NCBI GenBank assembly: GCA_902514695.1
Contig: CABXRR010000004.1
Location: 1-53,956, forward strand
Length of the DNA stretch: 53,956 nucleotides
Source: an uncultured Pelagibacteraceae bacterium
GTDB taxonomy: Bacteria > Pseudomonadota > Alphaproteobacteria > Pelagibacterales > Pelagibacteraceae
Direction: 5' to 3'
Shown here: in pieces, positions 28,755-37,847 of the stretch
Layout: every line of letters begins with the position of its first letter
Position numbering within the stretch: position 1 is the stretch's first letter
Notes under the pieces: model-generated
Database searches by the model: none
Told to the model about the DNA's origin: nothing
Seen by the model: the letters and a program-made list of their open reading frames with translations, nothing else
Program-made: the position numbers and the translations under genes

Positions 28755-30191
28755 CTATGCAATTTCATATTTTTTTTCAATTGACATAATAAATTGATTA
28801 ATTTCATCTAATTTTTTTAATTCTTCCTCATCATCTCTATTAGAGGCTTGGTCTCTTAAATAGTCTATCTCAGTATAGGCCATATTTACTGTTTGCCACT
28901 TCTCTTTATTTTTACTCAAGATTCTCCTCGCAATTTCACTCTTAATATTTTTATATAAATCAGGTGGTAAAATTTGTGGAGCTTCTTGATAAATGATTTT
29001 TTGTCCAAACCAACTACATCTTTTATCTTGAAATTTGTCCAATAATCTTAATTTATCTTCCCAGGATGAGCTGTGCCATGTTTTGAATAAAGCTGTATCT
29101 TTGTTAGGAATAAATTTTTCATATAAGGTTTCCTCAGGTAATAAATCCTCTTGTGTTTTAGTTTGTTCTTTTTCCTCTGCAGCTTCTCTATTTATAATTT
29201 GAATATTTTTACAAAAATTTTCGCTATTTCTTACTAAATGAGCTCTTTTTTTAATTGTCTCTAAATCTAATTCTGAATAGGGTTTTTGTTTTAAAGCAAA
29301 TTCTTTATCTAAAACTACTGGTGCTTTATTTGTTTTTAAAACTCTTAACGCTTTTGGACTGATTTTTTTTAATGTATCTTTTAATTGATTAACCGATAAA
29401 TTTAATAAAGGTTCTGGATCTCTTCTTAAGTCCCAAAGGTATCCCCATGATGCATATGATGGATGAAACGCGTGCTTAGGGTGCAAAGTGCAAGTAAGAT
29501 ACATCATGTTTCTACCCTTGACGTTTTCAAAAATAGAATAAACTCCTTCATTTGTTAAAAGTGTTTCAACACTTGATTTTGTTGATGTTTTTATAAAATT
29601 TTCCCAATTTTCTTTATGCTTGTCTTTTATAATTCTAAGAACACGCAATGAATTTAGAGCATCTACATAAGCGGTATGACTTGCTGAAGTATCAAAACCC
29701 TGCATTCTAGATAATGACTCTAATGCAAGACTTGGGTTGCCAGCTTCTGTTAACTCTGTTTTTAAAGTCTCAGGATTTAATGTTTGAGCTGCTCTTGCAA
29801 TGTGAAGTCCGTCGTGTTCTTTATTAGGTGATGAATGAGTAGCATATGGGTATCGATTTCCTTTAAAGAAATTAAAATGAAACATTCTTCGATCAAAATT
29901 TAAGTTTGACCAACCCATAAACGTTGCTGGAGCACATTTTGAAAAAAAATTTTCAACAGCCCCTAAAAAGTCATAATGTGAATAATTACCTTTCGTTAGT
30001 AAATCAATACTGGTTGAATTTACTAGTAAAGCTTTAGCGCTCGGAACCTCACCCTCTGGCATTCTACCTCTGATATTTAATTTTCCTATCTCTTTTAGAT
30101 TTTTATCTACTACAACTGCACCAACCTCAATTATAGAACCCCAAATAGTACTATTGGTTGTTTCTGTATCGTAAATAACAATTTTATCCAT
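28755..30191 (-). CDS. sbcB: Exodeoxyribonuclease I
   Basis: VIYDTETTNSTIWGSIIEVGAVVVD (DEDD), FMGWSNLNFDRRMFHFNFFKGNRYPY, ASHTAYVDALNSLRV, KAPVVLDKEFAL. Confidence 0.9.
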   Translation of the reverse strand: MDKIVIYDTETTNSTIWGSIIEVGAVVVDKNLKEIGKLNIRGRMPEGEVPSAKALLVNSTSIDLLTKGNYSHYDFLGAVENFFSKCAPATFMGWSNLNFDRRMFHFNFFKGNRYPYATHSSPNKEHDGLHIARAAQTLNPETLKTELTEAGNPSLALESLSRMQGFDTSASHTAYVDALNSLRVLRIIKDKHKENWENFIKTSTKSSVETLLTNEGVYSIFENVKGRNMMYLTCTLHPKHAFHPSYASWGYLWDLRRDPEPLLNLSVNQLKDTLKKISPKALRVLKTNKAPVVLDKEFALKQKPYSELDLETIKKRAHLVRNSENFCKNIQIINREAAEEKEQTKTQEDLLPEETLYEKFIPNKDTALFKTWHSSSWEDKLRLLDKFQDKRCSWFGQKIIYQEAPQILPPDLYKNIKSEIARRILSKNKEKWQTVNMAYTEIDYLRDQASNRDDEEELKKLDEINQFIMSIEKKYEIA

Positions 30192-30197
30192 TTTTTG

Positions 30198-30884
30198 TTA
30201 ATATGAATTATTCATTTCATTAAATTTTTTTAATCTTCCCAAAAATAAATTTTGATAAGTTATCATTTCGGGGCCTTGAATTTTAAATTCTTGAAACAAA
30301 TTATCTACTGTGCAAACAAGTATAACACAAGCAGTGATATTGGACCTATACACAACATTATGGGCTAAAGAATAAGCTGCCGTTTGTAGTAGCCAAGAAT
30401 CTATATACTCAACTTTTTTAGGTTTGTTGGATTGTTTAAAATCAATTATCGTTTCTTTTCCCTCAAATATACCAACACAATCAGCAGTCCCCGCATACTT
30501 TTCTGGGTAATAAAGGGTACACTCAGTTCCATATATTTCTTCTAGTCTATTTTTTAAACCTTTCTCAATTATTTCTTTAGCCATCATCTTGTATTGCTCT
30601 TTATCATCAAAAAAACTTAAATTTTCTCTTCCTAACAAAAATGACTCTAAATAGTTGTGCATCTGTGAACCTCTGCTACTTGCCGCTTTTGTAATTGCTT
30701 CAGCTTCTTTATAGCCAGTTCTTTCTCTCCAATTAGCTAAAGCTGCTTTATCTTCTTCAGATTTTGTTGCATCGAGAATTGATGTAACACTTGGTAGTTT
30801 GGTTTCTCCTAATACATATCTTCTTATCCCGCCCTCTGTTGCTCGTGATGATGTAGGATAATTATATTTTTTATTCCACTGCAT
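30198..30884 (-). CDS. PD-(D/E)XK superfamily exonuclease, MGME1/phage-exonuclease-like
   Basis: MQWNKKYNYPTSSRATEGGIRRYVLGETKLPSVTSIL, RGSQMHNYLESFL, KYAGTADCVGIFEGKETIIDFKQSNKPK, LLQTAAYSLAHN. Start moved from 30953 to 30884. Confidence 0.82.
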   Translation of the reverse strand: MQWNKKYNYPTSSRATEGGIRRYVLGETKLPSVTSILDATKSEEDKAALANWRERTGYKEAEAITKAASSRGSQMHNYLESFLLGRENLSFFDDKEQYKMMAKEIIEKGLKNRLEEIYGTECTLYYPEKYAGTADCVGIFEGKETIIDFKQSNKPKKVEYIDSWLLQTAAYSLAHNVVYRSNITACVILVCTVDNLFQEFKIQGPEMITYQNLFLGRLKKFNEMNNSY

Positions 30885-30921
30885 TTGATTTCTTATAATC
30901 GGTATTTTTGGAAAAAAGAAA

Positions 30922-32013
30922 TTAATTTTTAAACTGTTTATTTCTTTCAACAAATTTTTCTACATTTTCTGTTTGAACAGCTTTCTCAACCTGCTCGGGA
31001 TCTTTTATATTTTCTAAAGTTCTGCTTATTGATCTTGCATCAGTTCCAAACTTATCTACCACACTCATAGCTTCCTCTAATTTTTTTCTAAGTGTAATTA
31101 TATTATCAAAATGTTTTCCAAATCTGGTGGTAATAGTTTTGAGATGATTATATATTTCTGTAGCTCCTTTTTGAACTTTAAGAGATTGAAAACCCATATG
31201 TAAGGATTGCAAATAAGCTGAAAGAGTATTTGGGCCACAAATTACTATTTTGTATTTTTTCATTAATTCTTGGGTTAATAATTCTTTAGTGCTTGGATCC
31301 TGATATTCGGTTAATTCTTTATAAAGACTTTCTGTGGGCGCATATACTATTGCAAAATCAGTTGTCTTAGGTGGAACAATATATTTTTCCATAACATTTT
31401 TTGCTTTAGCCTTAAATGCACTTGCTAATTTTGTTCTAGCATCAGCAACAGCTTTTTTATCATCTGCATCATAAGCATCTGTGATTGCTTTAAATTTTTC
31501 TACTGGAAAATGAGAGTCTACTGGAACCAAAATATCTCCTTGTAGCCTGATTGCAAATTCAACATTTTCACTAGTATCTTCTTTCATCTTTACATTTGTC
31601 ATAAATTGAGATGCTGGCAACAAATCTTTGATTAGTGCATCTAAAGAATACTCAGCAAGAGTTCCATATTTTTTAACACCTGCTAGAATTTTAGTAATTC
31701 CTTCTTGGCTTTGATTTAGTAATTGTACTTGCTGATTAAAATTTCCTACTTTTTCATCCACTTTAGTCAAAGCTTCTGTCATGTCTTTAGTAACGCCAGT
31801 TGAAAGAGCATTAAATGAAGTCGACATTGAGCCTAGAGATGTATTGATTGTAGTATTTAAACTATCTTTAAGTCGAACTATTTCGTTATTTAAATTTGCT
31901 ATTTCTTCAACCTCTTTACTGTCACCCCTTGGTTTGGATCTTATATTTAAATACAAAGTTGCTAGAGTTGCTACTAGCAATAAAATTAAGATAGTTAATA
32001 AAATAGTGTCCAT
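30922..32013 (-). CDS. rmuC: DNA recombination protein RmuC family
   Basis: N-terminal TM plus coiled coil, then LPASQFMTNVKMKEDTSENVEFAIRL, LVPVDSHFPVEKFKAI, FAIVYAPTESLYKEL, VICGPNTLSAYLQSLHMGFQSL. Confidence 0.9.
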   Translation of the reverse strand: MDTILLTILILLLVATLATLYLNIRSKPRGDSKEVEEIANLNNEIVRLKDSLNTTINTSLGSMSTSFNALSTGVTKDMTEALTKVDEKVGNFNQQVQLLNQSQEGITKILAGVKKYGTLAEYSLDALIKDLLPASQFMTNVKMKEDTSENVEFAIRLQGDILVPVDSHFPVEKFKAITDAYDADDKKAVADARTKLASAFKAKAKNVMEKYIVPPKTTDFAIVYAPTESLYKELTEYQDPSTKELLTQELMKKYKIVICGPNTLSAYLQSLHMGFQSLKVQKGATEIYNHLKTITTRFGKHFDNIITLRKKLEEAMSVVDKFGTDARSISRTLENIKDPEQVEKAVQTENVEKFVERNKQFKN

Positions 32014-32043
32014 GATTCGTAAGTTGTATTATAAGGTTTTTTT

Positions 32044-32175
32044 ATGGAATTATATCTAATTTTAAAAATTATATTTGTAATAGGAGTTTTAGTAGCTCTT
32101 TATGCAATATTAAGAAATTTAGATATTATCAAAATAATCCTTGTTTATTTTAAGGATAAATTATTTGGAAAGTAA
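32044..32175 (+). CDS. Candidate 43-aa single-pass membrane protein
   Basis: MELYLILKIIFVIGVLVALYAILRNLDIIKIILVYFKDKLFGK; fills most of the rmuC-hisG gap and overlaps the hisG 3' end by 15 nt. Confidence 0.4.
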   Translation: MELYLILKIIFVIGVLVALYAILRNLDIIKIILVYFKDKLFGK

Positions 32176-32847
32176 TTGGATTAATTTTTTTAATCCTTTT
32201 TTTTTTGAATTTTTCTTTGATGTAAAAATACATGCTTGAGACTTGAGAATTTCACCATCTTTTAAAACTCTCAAATTATTAGCTTTTAAAGTTTCACCTG
32301 TTGAACTGATATCAGTGATTAATTCTGCTGATCCTGTAAAAGGATATGCTTCCGTTGCCCCAAGACTTTCTACCAATCTAAATTGGGTAACACCTTTTGA
32401 AAATAAAAATTCTCTTGTTAAATTTGGATACTTAGTGGCAACTCTTAATCTTTTTTTCTTTTTATCTCTAAATTCAAAAGCAATTTCCTCAAGATCAGTT
32501 ATTGTTTGAACATCAATCCAAGGGTCAGGAATAGCAACGACTAAATCAGCTTTTCCAAAACTTAATTTTTTATTTACATAAATTTTCTTTTGAGTGTTAA
32601 TTTCACTTTCTTTAAATAGATCGAACCCTGAAAAACCAATATCTAAAGAATTATCCCCTAATCTCTCTATAATTTCTCTTGCGTGTAAATATAAAATTTT
32701 GATATTTTTTTTGTTCTTAATTGAACCAATTAAATCTCTCTCTCCTCTTTCTGAAACAAGGTTCAATTTTTTATTTTTAAAAATCTTTAAAACGTCTTTT
32801 CTTAGTCTGCCTTTACTAGGAATTCCTATGTTTATCATATTGTTCAT
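32161..32847 (-). CDS. hisG: ATP phosphoribosyltransferase, short form
   Basis: MINIGIPSKGRLRKDVL, LGDNSLDIGFSGFDLF, FRLVESLGATEAYPFTGSAELITDISSTGETLKANNL. Confidence 0.95.
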   Translation of the reverse strand: MNNMINIGIPSKGRLRKDVLKIFKNKKLNLVSERGERDLIGSIKNKKNIKILYLHAREIIERLGDNSLDIGFSGFDLFKESEINTQKKIYVNKKLSFGKADLVVAIPDPWIDVQTITDLEEIAFEFRDKKKKRLRVATKYPNLTREFLFSKGVTQFRLVESLGATEAYPFTGSAELITDISSTGETLKANNLRVLKDGEILKSQACIFTSKKNSKKKGLKKLIQLLSK

Positions 32848-32849
32848 GA

Positions 32850-33902
32850 TTAGTAATTTAAGTTTAAAGCAGCTCCTACTGCTGATACTTGATTTTTAGA
32901 ACCTAGATCAGAGATTAATTGATCATATCTGCCACCATTAATAATATTCTTAATTTTATTATTTGATTTAATATCAATTTTAAAAACCATTCCCGTATAA
33001 TATTCAAGCTGTCTTCCAAAGGAAGTTGAAAAAATTACATTTAGTTTCGATACTTTGTTTTTCAAAATTGGAAAATATTTTTGATCTACCACCAAATTAA
33101 TATGATATTTTTTAAAAAATTTATTTAGTTCTTTAGCAGCTTTATTTATTGGACATTTAATTTTTAAAAACTCTTTAATAATTTTAGATACATTTTTTCC
33201 CTTACTTGTGCGTCTTGGGTCTTTAATTTTATTATCAAACCTACTTAAAATTTCTTTAATAGATCTGCCAGCTATGATCAATGATTTGTCCTCTTCTAGC
33301 ATTTTAAGATAACGTTTCTTATCAATTTCAACTATAGTTGGGTCTACATCTGAATTAGTCTCTAATCTTTTTAGTAAATCATTAAAATAATCTTCCCTCC
33401 AAAAGTGTCTATATAATCTTAACTTCCATCTTTTTGGAATATCTAATTTTGATATTAAAAGATTGAAAATTTCTACATTTCCAAGTGTTAGTTTTCCTGA
33501 AGAATATTTTAATTTTGTTAAAGAATTTAAAGATGTATTTATTATTTCTTTGTCGTCAATTTTTTCATTTTTTGAACCAATAATTTCAAATCCTATTTGA
33601 TCTCTAATAATAGAATCTTTTTTATTTTGAGATTTTCTATAAGCCTGACCGCTATAAAATATTTTTTCCTTTCCTTTGAAATTATTTTCTAAATATCTAA
33701 GGCATGAAACTATTGTTAAATCAGGACGTAAACATAGTTCATTTCCATTTTGATCACTAAATGAAAAGATAAATTTTCTAAAATTCTCGCCTGATCTTTG
33801 TACAATATGATTTGTTTCAACTACCGATGGCAATTCGATATACTTAAATCCTTTAGATTTTACAGATCTAAGGATTTTATCAGATAAGTTTTTTGATTTC
33901 AT
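32850..33902 (-). CDS. hisZ: ATP phosphoribosyltransferase regulatory subunit (HisRS-like)
   Basis: HisRS-like catalytic fold: FIFSFSDQNGNELCLRPDLTIVSCLRYLE; YYTGMVFKIDI; between hisS and hisG-short. Confidence 0.88.
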   Translation of the reverse strand: MKSKNLSDKILRSVKSKGFKYIELPSVVETNHIVQRSGENFRKFIFSFSDQNGNELCLRPDLTIVSCLRYLENNFKGKEKIFYSGQAYRKSQNKKDSIIRDQIGFEIIGSKNEKIDDKEIINTSLNSLTKLKYSSGKLTLGNVEIFNLLISKLDIPKRWKLRLYRHFWREDYFNDLLKRLETNSDVDPTIVEIDKKRYLKMLEEDKSLIIAGRSIKEILSRFDNKIKDPRRTSKGKNVSKIIKEFLKIKCPINKAAKELNKFFKKYHINLVVDQKYFPILKNKVSKLNVIFSTSFGRQLEYYTGMVFKIDIKSNNKIKNIINGGRYDQLISDLGSKNQVSAVGAALNLNY

Positions 33903-35274
33903 TTATCAAATTCGATTTTGGAATTGTTTGGCTGTTTTCACCCTTAACACCTCTAAGATTTTTAATAGTTACAGTATTATCTTTAAATTCATTTTCTCCA
34001 CAAATGACCGCAATTGGTAATTCACGTTTATTTGCTAGTTCTAGCTGCTTTCCTAAATTTTTTTTGGTACTTAAAAATACTTCAGCGTTTATATTATTTT
34101 CTCTTAATAAATCGACTATCTCATAATAATTATTCAAAAATTTTTGATCCATTACACAAACTAAAACAGGTTTTTGATCCTCTACTTTAATTTGATCCAG
34201 CTGCATTAATGCAAATAGTAATCGATCAACTCCAAAACTAATTCCTGTACCAGGAACATCAACCCCTCTAAATCTTGAAATAAGTTTGGCATATGAGCCT
34301 CCTGAACAGACACTGCCCAAATCTATTTCCTTACCTTTATTATTAGTGACTTTAAAATCTAAGTTAGTTTCAACTATAAAGTCAGAATAATAAGCAAGCC
34401 CCCTCACTATAGTAAAATTTGTTTTAACTTGTTTTAAATTTGATCCAAATCCAAGTATCTCAAATACATCTTCTAATTCTTTTATTCCTTCTTGAGATAA
34501 AGGATTTTTTAAAGTTTCTTTTAATTCTTTTAGATCTTTTATCTTAAGAAAATTTAATATTTGTGCTGCTTGATCATCTGACAACTCAGCTCCTTTTGTA
34601 ATGGCACCACTTTTGTCTTTTCTCTCTTTTTTGAGTAAATCTTCAACTCCTTTTAGACCAAATCCAGGCTTATCAAGTTTATCTATAGCTCTAATAACTT
34701 TAGTTTGTTTTTCTTCAGAAATTTTTAATTCATTAATTAAGCCCTGCACTATTTTTCTATTACTTACATTAATGGTAAATTGATCTTTGTTTAATCCACA
34801 ATCTGATAATGTACTTGATATTAAGTTACAAAGCTCTGCATTTGCTTGGGCAGGATTAACATTTCCTATAATGTCAAAATCTGCTTGCATAAATTCTCTA
34901 TATCGACCGTTTCCTGCCTTTTCATTCCTAAATACATTTTGAATTTGATATCGCTTAAAGATTGATGGTAGTTCTTGGTTATTTTGAGCATAAAATCTTG
35001 CAAGCGGGCTTGAAAGATCATAACGAAGAGTTATGTTTTTGTCTCCATCTTCAAATGAGAATACATCAGACATAGGATTAGCCTCATCTTCTGCCAAAAA
35101 AGAGCCAATATTTTCCGCTGTTTCAAACGAAGGAGTTTCAAGAGCTTCTGCTCCAAATTTAATAAAATTATTCTCAATAGCTTTTAAAAGCTTTTTTTTA
35201 AGAAGAACTTTTTTTCCCCAACGATCTTCAAATCCTGAAGGCAATCCAGGAATTAATTTATTTTCTTTGTTCAT
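33880..35274 (-). CDS. hisS: Histidyl-tRNA synthetase
   Basis: LIPGLPSGFEDRWGKK, DVFSFEDGDKNITLRYDLSSPLARF, FQIQNVFRNEKAGNGRYREFMQADFDIIG, GGSYAKLISRFRGVDVPGTGISFGVDRL. Start placed at MNKENK (35274). Confidence 0.95.
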   Translation of the reverse strand: MNKENKLIPGLPSGFEDRWGKKVLLKKKLLKAIENNFIKFGAEALETPSFETAENIGSFLAEDEANPMSDVFSFEDGDKNITLRYDLSSPLARFYAQNNQELPSIFKRYQIQNVFRNEKAGNGRYREFMQADFDIIGNVNPAQANAELCNLISSTLSDCGLNKDQFTINVSNRKIVQGLINELKISEEKQTKVIRAIDKLDKPGFGLKGVEDLLKKERKDKSGAITKGAELSDDQAAQILNFLKIKDLKELKETLKNPLSQEGIKELEDVFEILGFGSNLKQVKTNFTIVRGLAYYSDFIVETNLDFKVTNNKGKEIDLGSVCSGGSYAKLISRFRGVDVPGTGISFGVDRLLFALMQLDQIKVEDQKPVLVCVMDQKFLNNYYEIVDLLRENNINAEVFLSTKKNLGKQLELANKRELPIAVICGENEFKDNTVTIKNLRGVKGENSQTIPKSNLINEIKKLI

Positions 35275-35279
35275 TTTTT

Positions 35280-35354
35280 TGGTACCCGGGCTGAGAATCG
35301 AACTCAAACTTAAAGTTCCACAAACTTTCGTGCTAACCGTTACACCACCCAGGC
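35280..35354 (-). tRNA. tRNA-His(GUG), CCA encoded
   Basis: Reverse strand GCCTGGGTGGTGTAACGGTTAGCACGAAAGTTTGTGGAACTTTAAGTTTGAGTTCGATTCTCAGCCCGGGTACCA; all four arms fold, loop TTGTGGA gives anticodon GUG. Confidence 0.95.
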
Positions 35355-35406
35355 ATTCCTTGTTTTTATATTATTTTTGTGTGAAATAAAATTATATTAT
35401 AAATAA

Positions 35407-35422
35407 ATAGCCTATAGGCTAT
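35407..35422. repeat. 16-bp perfect palindrome ATAGCCTATAGGCTAT
   Basis: Self-complementary in full; upstream of tRNA-His. Confidence 0.8.
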
Positions 35423-35525
35423 GGAAACAGATTCTATGAGAGCTGTTTGAAATTACTTTAAATGTAATATTTATAATCATGATCAATCTTTTAGACAAAA
35501 ATTGAGATTATTCAACCCATAAAAG

Positions 35526-35564
35526 AAAAGGACGTAGATCTATTTTGTAGAAAAACGTCCTTTT
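35526..35564 (-). terminator. Intrinsic terminator downstream of cspA, potentially bidirectional
   Basis: Perfect 10-bp stem AAAAGGACGT...ACGTCCTTTT with 19-nt loop, 12 nt after the cspA stop, flanked by A/T runs. Confidence 0.75.
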
Positions 35565-35576
35565 AAAATTTTATAG

Positions 35577-35789
35577 CTAGTCTATTTTTTTCAGATTTAC
35601 AGCTGAAGGGCCTTTTGGACCATCCTCAAGAGTAAACTCTAATTTATCTCCTTCATTCAAAAATCTCATACCTGCAGCTTTAACTGCGCTTGCATGTACA
35701 AATGCATCCTTCTCTTTGTCTTCTCTTTCGATAAATCCAAAGCCTTTCTTTCCGTTAAACCATTTAACGGTTCCTTTTAATGTACTCAT
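35577..35789 (-). CDS. Cold-shock domain protein
   Basis: GTVKWFNGKKGFGFIEREDKEKDAFVHASAV. Confidence 0.96.
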   Translation of the reverse strand: MSTLKGTVKWFNGKKGFGFIEREDKEKDAFVHASAVKAAGMRFLNEGDKLEFTLEDGPKGPSAVNLKKID

Positions 35790-35865
35790 CTTATTTCTTA
35801 GTCCTTTGTTTTATTTATTATCATGTGAGGTTAATTTCTTTTTAGCGAATTTCAAGATGTTTTGG

Positions 35866-35940
35866 TGGTGCCTCGGGAAGGATTCGCACCTCCGACACAA
35901 GCCTTTTCAGGGCTCTGCTCTACTCCTGAGCTACCGAGGC
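35866..35940 (-). tRNA. tRNA-Phe(GAA), CCA encoded
   Basis: Reverse strand GCCTCGGTAGCTCAGGAGTAGAGCAGAGCCCTGAAAAGGCTTGTGTCGGAGGTGCGAATCCTTCCCGAGGCACCA; loop CTGAAAA, anticodon GAA. Confidence 0.95.
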
Positions 35941-35945
35941 AAAAT

Positions 35946-36161
35946 TTAACCTCTAAAGATTATTCTGCCTTTTGTAAGGTCATATGGTGTCATCTCAACA
36001 GTGACATTATCACCTTGTAATACTCTAATTCTATTTTTTCTTAATTTTCCTGCTGTATGAGCTGTTACTACATGGCCATTTTCTAACTGAACTCTAAACA
36101 TAGCATTTGGTAACAAGTCAGTTACCTTACCTTTAAACTCAAGCAAATCTTGTTTCGACAA
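35946..36161 (-). CDS. infA: Translation initiation factor IF-1
   Basis: [61 protein letters not shown]. Confidence 0.98.
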   Translation of the reverse strand: MSKQDLLEFKGKVTDLLPNAMFRVQLENGHVVTAHTAGKLRKNRIRVLQGDNVTVEMTPYDLTKGRIIFRG

Positions 36162-36163
36162 AT

Positions 36164-37447
36164 TTATTTTCTCCTAATTCTTTTTTTTACGGATTGAGCA
36201 TGTCCTACTAATCCTTCATAATTTGCAAGAGTTATAACTGATGGTCCAAGACTTTCAATACCCTTTTTTGTTAGGTTTATATATGAAATTCTTTTATAAA
36301 ATTCGTTCACACTAATGCCACTAGAATATTTTGCAGAGCCGTTGGTGGGTAATATATGGTTTGATCCAATATTATAGTCTGTCATTGCCATAACAGCATA
36401 TTTTCCTAAACAAATAGATCCTGCATTTTTAATTTTTGGAATAAATGATTTATAATTCTTAATATTTAGTTCCAAGTGTTCAGGAGATATTTTATTTAAA
36501 ACTTCAATTATCTTTTTATCAAAATTAATATGCATTAAAATTCCATTATCTGCTAAACTTTTTCTAGCAATAGATGACCTTGGAATTTCTTTTAATTGTT
36601 TAGAAACTTCATTTTGAACATTATTAATCAAAGATTTATCTTTTGAAATTAAAATACATTGTGCAAGATTATCATGTTCTGCTTGCCCTATTAAATCGCT
36701 TGCAACCCATTCTGGATTTGAAAAATTATCACAAACAATGGTAACTTCAGAAGGGCCTGCAGTCATTCCTTCAATTCCAACATCTCCAAAAACTTCTTTT
36801 TTAGCTGCTGCTACATAAGCATTACCAGGGCCTACTATCTTATTAACTTTATTTATTTTCTTTGTACCGTAAGCTACGGCTGCGATCGCAGAAGGGCCAC
36901 CTATTGAATAAATTTCTTTAATTTTACACTTACGGGCAGCATATAATACTGCCGGATTTAGTTTTCCTTTTAATCCAGGATTAATCATTACAATTCTCTT
37001 AACTCCCGCAACAATTGCTGGGATCGCATTCATTAATACACTTGATGGATATGAGGCGGTTGAACCTGGCACATAAATTGCAACAGAATCTAAAGGTATA
37101 TATTTATAATCAAGTTTATTTTTATACTTATCAACGTATGAGATATTTTTAAATTTTTGAAGTGAATGAAATTTGTAAATTCTATTATAAGCAATATCAA
37201 TTGCTCGCTTCACTTTTTTATCTAATGATTTAATCAAATTAGAAATTTGTTTTTTAGAAGGAATTATTTTGTTGTTTTGATTAAATCTCTTTTCATATTT
37301 TAATATAGCTTTGTCTCCATTTTTTCTGACATCATTAATGATACTTGAAACTGAAACTGAACTTGATTGTACTTTTTTCTTTCTTTGTAAAAGCAAACTA
37401 TCTAAATTTTTATCAAAATTTTTATTATTACTATCTAATACTTTCAT
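36164..37447 (-). CDS. hisD: Histidinol dehydrogenase
   Basis: [67 protein letters not shown]. Confidence 0.97.
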   Translation of the reverse strand: MKVLDSNNKNFDKNLDSLLLQRKKKVQSSSVSVSSIINDVRKNGDKAILKYEKRFNQNNKIIPSKKQISNLIKSLDKKVKRAIDIAYNRIYKFHSLQKFKNISYVDKYKNKLDYKYIPLDSVAIYVPGSTASYPSSVLMNAIPAIVAGVKRIVMINPGLKGKLNPAVLYAARKCKIKEIYSIGGPSAIAAVAYGTKKINKVNKIVGPGNAYVAAAKKEVFGDVGIEGMTAGPSEVTIVCDNFSNPEWVASDLIGQAEHDNLAQCILISKDKSLINNVQNEVSKQLKEIPRSSIARKSLADNGILMHINFDKKIIEVLNKISPEHLELNIKNYKSFIPKIKNAGSICLGKYAVMAMTDYNIGSNHILPTNGSAKYSSGISVNEFYKRISYINLTKKGIESLGPSVITLANYEGLVGHAQSVKKRIRRK

Positions 37448-37845
37448 TAATTTTCAATTTCGTTTTGATCTTCTAGTCTTACTTCAATTGTTTCTGTAGT
37501 CAAAGCAATGTGAGAATTATTATTAAATATAAGATTAATTTCATAATCTTCATTGTTTTTCATATAGTCTATAGCCATTAATTCTAAGGATAAATCGTTA
37601 TTCTTTTGATCAATATTTTTAGACTTCACCTTATCAACAAAATCAAACCTACATATACTATTTATCTTTTTATTCTTTTGGTCGGACTCAATTTTAGTTC
37701 GTTCTATTGATAATAAAAAAACCTTGTTGGTTGCAAGATATTTAATTGCTGATATTTTTACTTTTGCACCAGCTGTATATGCTGAAATCATTTGCAGACC
37801 TTCGTTATCTGTTGCAATAATTTTTGCTAAATATTTTTTATCCAT
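37447..37845 (-). CDS. DUF2948-like family protein
   Basis: 132 aa between murA and hisD, a conserved alphaproteobacterial position; DNEGLQMISAYTAGAKVKISAIKYLATNKVFLLSIER. Confidence 0.65.
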   Translation of the reverse strand: MDKKYLAKIIATDNEGLQMISAYTAGAKVKISAIKYLATNKVFLLSIERTKIESDQKNKKINSICRFDFVDKVKSKNIDQKNNDLSLELMAIDYMKNNEDYEINLIFNNNSHIALTTETIEVRLEDQNEIEN

Positions 37846-37847
37846 AA

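Noticed and set aside
35275-35307. Upstream TTG extension of hisS (MSSILSPGTKK)
   Set aside because: Would start inside the tRNA-His T-arm; homology begins at LIPGLPSGF after the 35274 ATG.
35033-35389. 118-aa plus-strand ORF
   Set aside because: Antisense to hisS and tRNA-His.
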